From Oscillospiraceae bacterium (GTDB lineage Bacteria > Bacillota > Clostridia > Oscillospirales > Oscillospiraceae): 11,435 bases of DNA. The stretch is from assembly GCA_016287555.1 (NCBI GenBank), contig JAEFAK010000043.1, positions 1 through 11,435 of the forward strand, written 5' to 3'. The position numbers and the translations under genes were made by a program. Below, piece after piece: positions 5,516 through 11,435 of the stretch. The first letter of the stretch is position 1, and each line of letters opens with the position of its first letter. The notes beneath the pieces are model-generated. The model saw only the letters and a list, made by a program, of their open reading frames with translations, had not been told where the DNA came from and searched no databases.

Positions 5516-8500
5516 ACGGCTGCTCGGCGCCGTACTGGCTCTCGTCATGGTATTCGGCCTGCTGCCTGCCATGGCGGCCCCCGTCGACGCGGCGACCAAC
5601 CTCGAAAACGGCTTCGAAGGTCAGGACGCGGACGTCTTTACCGCGCTCGGCTTCGATACCACGGTGCTTCCGGAGGGATATGATCCGTATACCACGGACA
5701 ACCCCTTCGGCAGAAACAAGATCCCCGGCAATCAGGTCTTTGAGATCGCTGTCGCCGGGAAGAACGGTTCCGCTCTGTACGGAAAGGGAAACAACAACGT
5801 CGCCGCGAGCAGCATCTCCGGCATCCCTTCCGGCTCAGGGATCGGAATGACTATGTACGCCTCCGCCGCCGGCGACTTTGACGGCGACGGCCTCGCCGGC
5901 GAGATAGTATACGTCGGCATCGACGAGCCGAAGAAGACCGAGTTCCAAACGAATATAGAAAACGGCAATCTGGTCTTCACCGTAGGCGACATTGAGACCT
6001 CCAAGCTCAAGCTCCGTGTATACAACGGGCGCACGGCGTCTTTCGGCACGACGAAGGATCTGGCGGACGTCACGCCGTATTACACGCTCCCGGTGCCTGA
6101 CGCCAGCACGGAATGGGTCGATCCTCGCGCTGTTCTGACCTATTATGACATGTACTGGCAGAGCCTTCTGCAGGTCACGGCCGGCGACTATGACGGCGAC
6201 GGAATCAGCGAGATCGCGGTCTACGTCGGCGAGAACGAGAACGCGCGCATCGACGTCTACAAGTACCAGAAGAAATCCACCTCCGTCGAAGGAGACTGGA
6301 TGGATATGGGCAACTGGCTCCGCGTCTGGAGCCACGCTCTCAACGGCGAGTATGCTTACGTTCCCAACATGGTCTCCCTCGTCTCCGGCGACTTCAACCG
6401 GGACGGCGTGGACGATCTGGGCATATCTTACGGCAGCGCGGTCGTCAACGACGCTCTTCTCGCCTTTGCCATCAGCCGTCTGGAGGCCAGCAGAGCGGTC
6501 ATGCTCTGGGGCGACCGCAGCAGCATGCTCCAGAATCTCACAAACATCGATCTGGCGACCGGCACGCTCGGCGAGCAGGGCCGCGTCAGTCTCATCAAGG
6601 GCGATCTTGACTGCGACGGCGTCGAAGAGCTCATAGCGGCTGGCCAGCCCGTCAGCGATCTGGGGCAGTTCGCCGGCATTTTCGGCACTACCGTCGGCGG
6701 CAACACCCAGCGCACGGTGATCACTTACATCTATGACCGTCAGGCCGGACTGCTCGTCAATTCGTCCGATCTGATGCAGCCGGTAGACGGCCACTTCGAG
6801 CAGAACACTCTCGACGGCACCACAACGACGTCGTGGGTCTCCGGAAACGGGTTTGACGAGCACTATTACTCCATGCCCTATCTGGTCACCAACGCCGCAG
6901 TCTTCAAGCCTGAGGGCGCTGAGTACCCGTATCTGTATCTCGACAGCTGCCTTTATCAGTCGGTACAGTCGACTCTCTCGCTGAAGGGCGAGATGACGGA
7001 GAAATACGACGGCGAGAATGCCCTGAGCATAGGCAACAAGCGCTGGGGCGGCAGGATCGTAAGCGGCTCCGACGTCACCCAGCTCAACTATGCCGAATAC
7101 GGCGCGGCAGCCGCCGACATCAACGGCAAGGGCTTCCAGATCCTCGTCACGAATACTGTTGGGACTACGTCTCATCTTGATGGTGAGGGCCACCACTACA
7201 ACCAGTACGCGGTCGTGAACGGCACGTCCGACGGCAAGCTGTCCGCGACGATCACCTGCCCCGACGACTTCACGGGCGACTACCGCGGGCAGGCTCTGAC
7301 CTTCCTCGACTGCGACATCGACACCATCATCATGGAGTATACCGGCCAGCACTATCTGACCTACTCCGACCCGAAGGTGCTGGCAGTCATCGCCGCGGCC
7401 CCGTATTTCGAGGACGTCGACGAGGCGACAGGATATGAGTTTGCCGGAAACAACACCAACTCCTGGGGCATGTCCCACGGGCACGCCGACACGACGACCG
7501 TCAGCGTGGACTTCTCCATCGGAGGCTGGGGCAACCACGAGCTGACCGGCGGCTCCATCAAATTCGCGATAGAATGGGGCGTGGGCTTCACCCTCTCGTA
7601 TGAGGACAGCCACACCACATCCTATGAATACACGATGACCTTCGGCACGTACGGAGATCAGGACGCCGTGGCGTTCTTCAGCATACCCACGGAAAACTAC
7701 GTCTACCGCATCCTGACCCCGAACGACAAGAACGGCTACGACGAGACGTTTGATATCGTATCCAACACATATCAGCCCGCGTATCAGGTCCTGACGCTGG
7801 ACTACTACGAATCCATACAGGGCAACTACGATATCCTCCCGCCGATAGCCGGCGAAGCGATCACCTCCACTCCGGGCGACCCGGCCTCCTATCCCACCTC
7901 CTCCAAGGGGTATGACGTTATCGTCGAATGGGATCAGGACGCGGCCGGCGTCGGCTACGGCAACGGCAGCATCGAGCAGGAGATCGCGATAACCGAAGAG
8001 AACGAGACTTCCTACTCTCTCGGCGCCGAGATCGAATTCAAGATCGGCGGCGGCGCTGAAGGACAGGTCGACATCGGCCAGTCCGGCTTTGAGAGCACAG
8101 GCGGCGTCCAGTTCTCCCTCAACCCGGCGGGCGGCTGGGCCGATACCGATATGAAGGGCACTACCATCGCCGCCGAAGTCGCGAACATGCCTCTCGAGTT
8201 CCAGCCCTACGGCTACTACTTCAACTGGAAGCTCTTCAGCTACTACTACTGCTTCGGTGACAAGAGCAAGGAAAACGACGACGATGAGGCCAACGCCAAC
8301 ATCGGTCAGGCGACCAGCGCCCGCATCCCCGTCATCTCCTTCATAGTCAACGACGTGGCCAAGCCCCCGGAGCTTCCGGACGATTTCCAGCAGGACTACG
8401 ACCTCACCACCAGCGACACCAACGTCCTGACCTGGACTTATGACGACCCCGTCACGGCGTTCATCATCTACAAGCAGTTCGACTTCCCCGTCGGAGGCGG

Positions 8501-11435
8501 TCTTCAGGAGATCGCGAGGATCGCTCCGGGCGACTCCGATCATTACAGGATCAAGTACGACGACGAAGGCACGCCCTACAAGGAATACTACATCGAGGAT
8601 ACGAACCTCTCGCCCTACACCGAGTATCAGTATGCGATACAGGTGGAGAGGCTCGCGCCCGTTCCTCCGCTGTCGACGCCTTCGGCCCTGCTCTCTGCAA
8701 GGACAAAGGCAGACGACGGATATCCGCGCATCGTCATAACGGAATCCGACGACGAGCAGGATAAGCAGCTCCTCGTCTACCCGGACAAGAACGCCTATCT
8801 GACGGCGCTCGTCTCCGGCCCCGCGGGACAGACGATAGCCAACTACTACTCCGTCGTCCAGTATCAGTGGCAGAAGAAGGACAAGGGCGCCTGGGTCGAC
8901 CTTATAGGCGAAACGGGCAAGACGCTCACCTTCGCCTCTGCCGGCATAGACTCGGCCGGCGATTACAGGTGCAGAGCCAATGTCATCACAAAGGCGAGCA
9001 ACGTCTCCATCACGGCCTATTCCGATGAGGTGACGCTGACTCACGCCAAGCGCACCAGCTTCATCAAGGAAGTCTCCGTCAACGACGTTGCCGGCGGCGG
9101 CATCCAGCTCTATGCCGAGGTCGGAAACGCACACCCAGACAGCGCTTCCATCCCCAGCGGCACGGTCACCTTCAACCTGACCTCCAATGCCACCGGCCAG
9201 AACTATCAGTTCTTCGCTCAGCTCACGGCCTCCGGTACGGCAACGGCGGTCCTCGACCAGATACTGCCCGAGGGCATGTATTCCGTCGAGGTATACTATT
9301 CCGGCTCGTACATTTTCAAATCCTGCTCCGGACAGACGCTGTATCTGTCTCAGCGCGCCAGCGGCTTCGATATCGACCTTCCCTCCTCCGTGACTTACGG
9401 CGACGAGGCCGAGATCATATTCCGCGAGGTCACGAAGGCTGGCGGCGTCACCACGACGCAGGATATCGACGCGGCTTCCGTAAGCATGCGTCTTGCGGCC
9501 CCGCTCAGCCGCGCGGCTCTCTCCGGCGCCGTTGCCTATGAGGACAGCGCCGTCAAGGGCACGAGATACATGTATACCGATCCGGAAGGCATGAAGTGGT
9601 ATTTCACCGCTCCTGCCGACGGCGCGGCCGATTTCATGGAAGGCTACGCTCTCTTCGGAGACGACGTCAGCTCCTACATCTCCGCTCTGCCCGATACCGG
9701 AGCTTACATCCTTAACGCGGGCATACCTGCGGGCGTCTACGTCATATCCATGAGCGCCGAGGGCGCCGACGGCTCCGCCTACGCCTCCATCGAGGTCATG
9801 CCCCGCGCGGTCACGCTCCAGATCCCCAAGAACCTTAAGGCGGGAGAATCTGACACGGGTACGGCCGACGACATCACCTTCTCGATGCTCGATCTGGTCA
9901 ACGGCAGCTGGGCCGACTGCGATATCGAGGACGGCGAATTCAAGTTTGCCGACACCAGCATCGCGCCCAAATACTACAACACCGCAGGAACGGAATTCGA
10001 CGCGACTACCGTCCGCAAGCTCTGCGGCGCGTATTCCATCATCGGTACCGCGGCGCTTGACAACTACCAGATCACCTACCGTTCCGGCCAGCTCACCATT
10101 CTCGGCGCGGCGTTCGCGGTCGACGTGGGCGTACGTCCCTTCGACGGGCTGAACGTCGGACGCGCTTACATGCTCGTGCCCGAGACCGGCACCTCGTCCG
10201 GCCCGCTGGGCAGCGTCGAGCAGCTCTCCGCGCAGATCCAGGCCGGCGTCCGCGTCGTCTTCAGCGCACAGCCCGACGACGGCTACGAGATCTATGACTG
10301 GTACGTCAACGGCAGGGCTCAGGGCAGCAAGAGCAACACCCTGGTCCACACCATGATGGCGGAGGACACCACGATCGAAGTCCAGTTCGCCATCAGGCAG
10401 AACACGCTTTCCTTCGGCGTCATCGGCGGCGAGAACAGCGGCACGCTCACCTGCAGCGACGCATCTCTGGCAAGCGGCAGCGTCGTCCGCCAGAATTCGT
10501 TCTTCACCTTTACCGCCGAGGCCAATGAAGGCTATCACTTCAAAGAATGGCGCTATACCGAGCAGGGACAGGGCACGGCATACGACGATGAAGACGGCGG
10601 CGAGATGAGCAGCTCGTTCGAATTCATCATGCCGGCCGTAAGCTGCTCGCTCTACGCGGTATTTGAGCGCGACGGCTATATCTTCAACTACATAGACGGC
10701 GGCCCCTCCAACGGTCTTACCGCCTCCTACGTCGATGACGAGGGCGTCGTCACGACCATCAATTCCGGCAACAGGGTCAAGGGCGGAACTGAGATCACCG
10801 TCGCCCCGGCTCTCGGATACAAATTCGACACCAGCCGCCTCTACGCCTCTCAGGGCACGCAGGGCACGGCTGACTACGATGCGGGCACTTACACTCTGAC
10901 GATCGATCAGGATACCACCGTCTACGGCTGGACGATCCAGCAGATGTTCGCTCTGACGCTCGTATACGATCTTGATCGGGTCTCCGAGATGGTCCCCGAC
11001 ATATCCGTCACCTATATAATCGGCGACAGGGACTACAGCTTCTCCTACGACGAATATCTGAGCGGCGGCAGCAAGGTCGTTGAGAACGTTCCCGGCGGCT
11101 CTCCGGTCTCGGTATCCGTTGCCTACCCCGGCTGGGTCGACCTCGTCGGCTGGACCGGATCCGGCACGGCCCTCAAGGCCACCACGGAAAACGATCCGAG
11201 AGCCACGAACGTCACCGTCGGCGATACCGTCCGCAAGAACAGCTCTTACGTGTATATCGCAGACACCGGCAAGTACTTCTTCATCTCTCCGGTCAACGGC
11301 TCGGTCAAGTCGCTCGACGGCGAGGACGTCGTCCTCTACTCCTCCGCGGCGACCTACACCATTCCCGCTCTGAGCGGCGACGAGACGCTTACGGTCGCTC
11401 TGGATGAAAAAGCCGTTCATACTGTCACCATGGAG
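5499..11435 (+). CDS. Giant secreted multidomain protein: FG-GAP propeller, FN3, Ig-like, MBG-like and InlB-B-like modules (3' end outside window)
   Basis: The frame is open for 1979 codons from ATG 5499 to the right edge, with a perfect AAGGAGG (5486-5492) six bases upstream. Residues 1-31 are a signal peptide (KRKSKR, hydrophobic core, AMA or VDA cleavage). Residues about 110-630 hold FG-GAP/VCBS-like calcium-binding repeats with DxDxDG cores near 126, 230, 298 and 369, and degenerate ones near 540 and 604, suggesting an integrin-like beta-propeller. Residues about 635-950 are beta-rich and unassigned. Then follow an FN3-like domain (about 955-1072), an Ig-like domain (about 1076-1185; YQWQKKDKGAW, then GDYRC), a bacterial Ig-like module (about 1186-1288; SGTVTFNL, LPEGMYSVEVYYSG), a YGD-type module (about 1291-1430), an MBG-like module (about 1432-1536; NYQITYRSGQLTI) and InlB-B-like repeats to the edge. 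The protein is exported and probably surface-attached or adhesive (inference); no catalytic domain is visible. It is coupled to the small membrane protein upstream. The anchor, if any, lies beyond the window. Confidence 0.92.
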   Translation, partial: MKRKSKRLLGAVLALVMVFGLLPAMAAPVDAATNLENGFEGQDADVFTALGFDTTVLPEGYDPYTTDNPFGRNKIPGNQVFEIAVAGKNGSALYGKGNNNVAASSISGIPSGSGIGMTMYASAAGDFDGDGLAGEIVYVGIDEPKKTEFQTNIENGNLVFTVGDIETSKLKLRVYNGRTASFGTTKDLADVTPYYTLPVPDASTEWVDPRAVLTYYDMYWQSLLQVTAGDYDGDGISEIAVYVGENENARIDVYKYQKKSTSVEGDWMDMGNWLRVWSHALNGEYAYVPNMVSLVSGDFNRDGVDDLGISYGSAVVNDALLAFAISRLEASRAVMLWGDRSSMLQNLTNIDLATGTLGEQGRVSLIKGDLDCDGVEELIAAGQPVSDLGQFAGIFGTTVGGNTQRTVITYIYDRQAGLLVNSSDLMQPVDGHFEQNTLDGTTTTSWVSGNGFDEHYYSMPYLVTNAAVFKPEGAEYPYLYLDSCLYQSVQSTLSLKGEMTEKYDGENALSIGNKRWGGRIVSGSDVTQLNYAEYGAAAADINGKGFQILVTNTVGTTSHLDGEGHHYNQYAVVNGTSDGKLSATITCPDDFTGDYRGQALTFLDCDIDTIIMEYTGQHYLTYSDPKVLAVIAAAPYFEDVDEATGYEFAGNNTNSWGMSHGHADTTTVSVDFSIGGWGNHELTGGSIKFAIEWGVGFTLSYEDSHTTSYEYTMTFGTYGDQDAVAFFSIPTENYVYRILTPNDKNGYDETFDIVSNTYQPAYQVLTLDYYESIQGNYDILPPIAGEAITSTPGDPASYPTSSKGYDVIVEWDQDAAGVGYGNGSIEQEIAITEENETSYSLGAEIEFKIGGGAEGQVDIGQSGFESTGGVQFSLNPAGGWADTDMKGTTIAAEVANMPLEFQPYGYYFNWKLFSYYYCFGDKSKENDDDEANANIGQATSARIPVISFIVNDVAKPPELPDDFQQDYDLTTSDTNVLTWTYDDPVTAFIIYKQFDFPVGGGLQEIARIAPGDSDHYRIKYDDEGTPYKEYYIEDTNLSPYTEYQYAIQVERLAPVPPLSTPSALLSARTKADDGYPRIVITESDDEQDKQLLVYPDKNAYLTALVSGPAGQTIANYYSVVQYQWQKKDKGAWVDLIGETGKTLTFASAGIDSAGDYRCRANVITKASNVSITAYSDEVTLTHAKRTSFIKEVSVNDVAGGGIQLYAEVGNAHPDSASIPSGTVTFNLTSNATGQNYQFFAQLTASGTATAVLDQILPEGMYSVEVYYSGSYIFKSCSGQTLYLSQRASGFDIDLPSSVTYGDEAEIIFREVTKAGGVTTTQDIDAASVSMRLAAPLSRAALSGAVAYEDSAVKGTRYMYTDPEGMKWYFTAPADGAADFMEGYALFGDDVSSYISALPDTGAYILNAGIPAGVYVISMSAEGADGSAYASIEVMPRAVTLQIPKNLKAGESDTGTADDITFSMLDLVNGSWADCDIEDGEFKFADTSIAPKYYNTAGTEFDATTVRKLCGAYSIIGTAALDNYQITYRSGQLTILGAAFAVDVGVRPFDGLNVGRAYMLVPETGTSSGPLGSVEQLSAQIQAGVRVVFSAQPDDGYEIYDWYVNGRAQGSKSNTLVHTMMAEDTTIEVQFAIRQNTLSFGVIGGENSGTLTCSDASLASGSVVRQNSFFTFTAEANEGYHFKEWRYTEQGQGTAYDDEDGGEMSSSFEFIMPAVSCSLYAVFERDGYIFNYIDGGPSNGLTASYVDDEGVVTTINSGNRVKGGTEITVAPALGYKFDTSRLYASQGTQGTADYDAGTYTLTIDQDTTVYGWTIQQMFALTLVYDLDRVSEMVPDISVTYIIGDRDYSFSYDEYLSGGSKVVENVPGGSPVSVSVAYPGWVDLVGWTGSGTALKATTENDPRATNVTVGDTVRKNSSYVYIADTGKYFFISPVNGSVKSLDGEDVVLYSSAATYTIPALSGDETLTVALDEKAVHTVTME
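5820..7340 (+). repeat. FG-GAP/VCBS-like repeats coding for a predicted beta-propeller
   Basis: Protein-level repeats within the giant gene. Each pairs a calcium-loop core with a following strand: GDFDGDGLAGEIVYVG (from 5871), GDYDGDGISEIAVYVG (from 6183), GDFNRDGVDDLGISYG (from 6387), GDLDCDGVEELIAAG (from 6600), ADINGKGFQILVTN (from 7113) and LDCDIDTIIMEYTG (from 7305). The first four keep the Asp ladder that binds calcium in FG-GAP loops; the last two are degenerate. Spacing is uneven (about 210 to 510 bases), so some blades carry long insertions or have lost the loop. Confidence 0.8.
10110..11435 (+). repeat. InlB-B-like repeat region at the visible C-terminus of the giant protein
   Basis: Tandem modules share the pattern seen in divergent InlB B-repeats: an opening strand, an aromatic GY(x)F/I..W segment, then M...D/C.T/S.....F. 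Examples are DDGYEIYDWYVNG with MMAEDTTIEVQF (residues about 1592-1629) and NEGYHFKEWRY with MPAVSCSLYAVFERD (about 1676-1723). More diverged modules (ALGYKFDTSRLY, then PGWVDLVGWTGSG) continue to the right edge. Such repeats are usually stalk or spacer elements of surface proteins. Confidence 0.65.

Noticed and set aside
5835..11420. An 1861-codon open frame on the minus strand
   Set aside because: Its codons are the exact complements of the codons of the giant plus-strand gene, so it stays open only because that gene avoids TTA, CTA and TCA. The translation is rich in V, D, G, A and R with no domains, and the plus-strand product has a signal peptide, ribosome binding site and clear domains.
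1..11435. CRISPR arrays, tRNA or rRNA genes, insertion sequences, phage genes
   Set aside because: No regularly spaced DNA repeats, RNA gene signatures, transposase-like products or terminal inverted repeats were found.

Overview
The window looks like chromosomal DNA from a GC-rich member of the Bacillota, most likely a clostridial (Oscillospirales-like) gut or anaerobic bacterium. The evidence is strong AGGAGG-type ribosome binding sites, near-consensus sigma-A promoters, a PrsW-family protease, and giant secreted proteins of Ig-like, beta-helix and FG-GAP type. The taxonomic assignment is inference; there is no rRNA or housekeeping marker here.

Layout. (1) Positions 1-2439, minus strand: the first 813 codons of a large secreted protein with a signal peptide, an uncharacterised N-terminal half, an Ig-like domain and a beta-helix resembling Cthe_2159-type carbohydrate-binding domains. 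It runs off the left edge. (2) Positions 2440-2725: a divergent control region with a strong sigma-A-type promoter in each direction and a GC-rich inverted repeat between them. (3) Positions 2726-5001, plus strand: a tight four-gene operon in which every junction overlaps. It encodes an ECF-like sigma factor, a 105-residue protein with two membrane helices, a 263-residue polytopic membrane protein, and a 210-residue PrsW-family intramembrane metalloprotease with its motifs intact. A strong intrinsic terminator closes it. (4) Positions 5056-11435, plus strand: a second unit with a short leader, then a TTG-started paralogue of the two-helix protein, overlapping by 17 bases a giant secreted protein. 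That protein has at least 1979 codons and runs off the right edge. It starts with an FG-GAP/integrin-like propeller, continues with an unassigned beta-rich region, and then carries FN3, Ig-like, MBG-like and InlB-B-like modules.

How it may fit together (inference). PrsW proteases of Bacillus subtilis and Clostridioides difficile release ECF sigma factors by cutting membrane anti-sigma factors, but their prsW genes are not in the sigma operon. Here sigma factor, small membrane protein (candidate anti-sigma), polytopic membrane protein (candidate sensor or scaffold) and PrsW protease form one unit. A second copy of the small membrane protein is coupled to a giant exported protein next door. The most economical model is a self-contained envelope signalling cassette controlling, or sensing, large surface proteins.

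Both outer genes are truncated by the window edges, so their C-termini and any cell-wall anchors cannot be seen.
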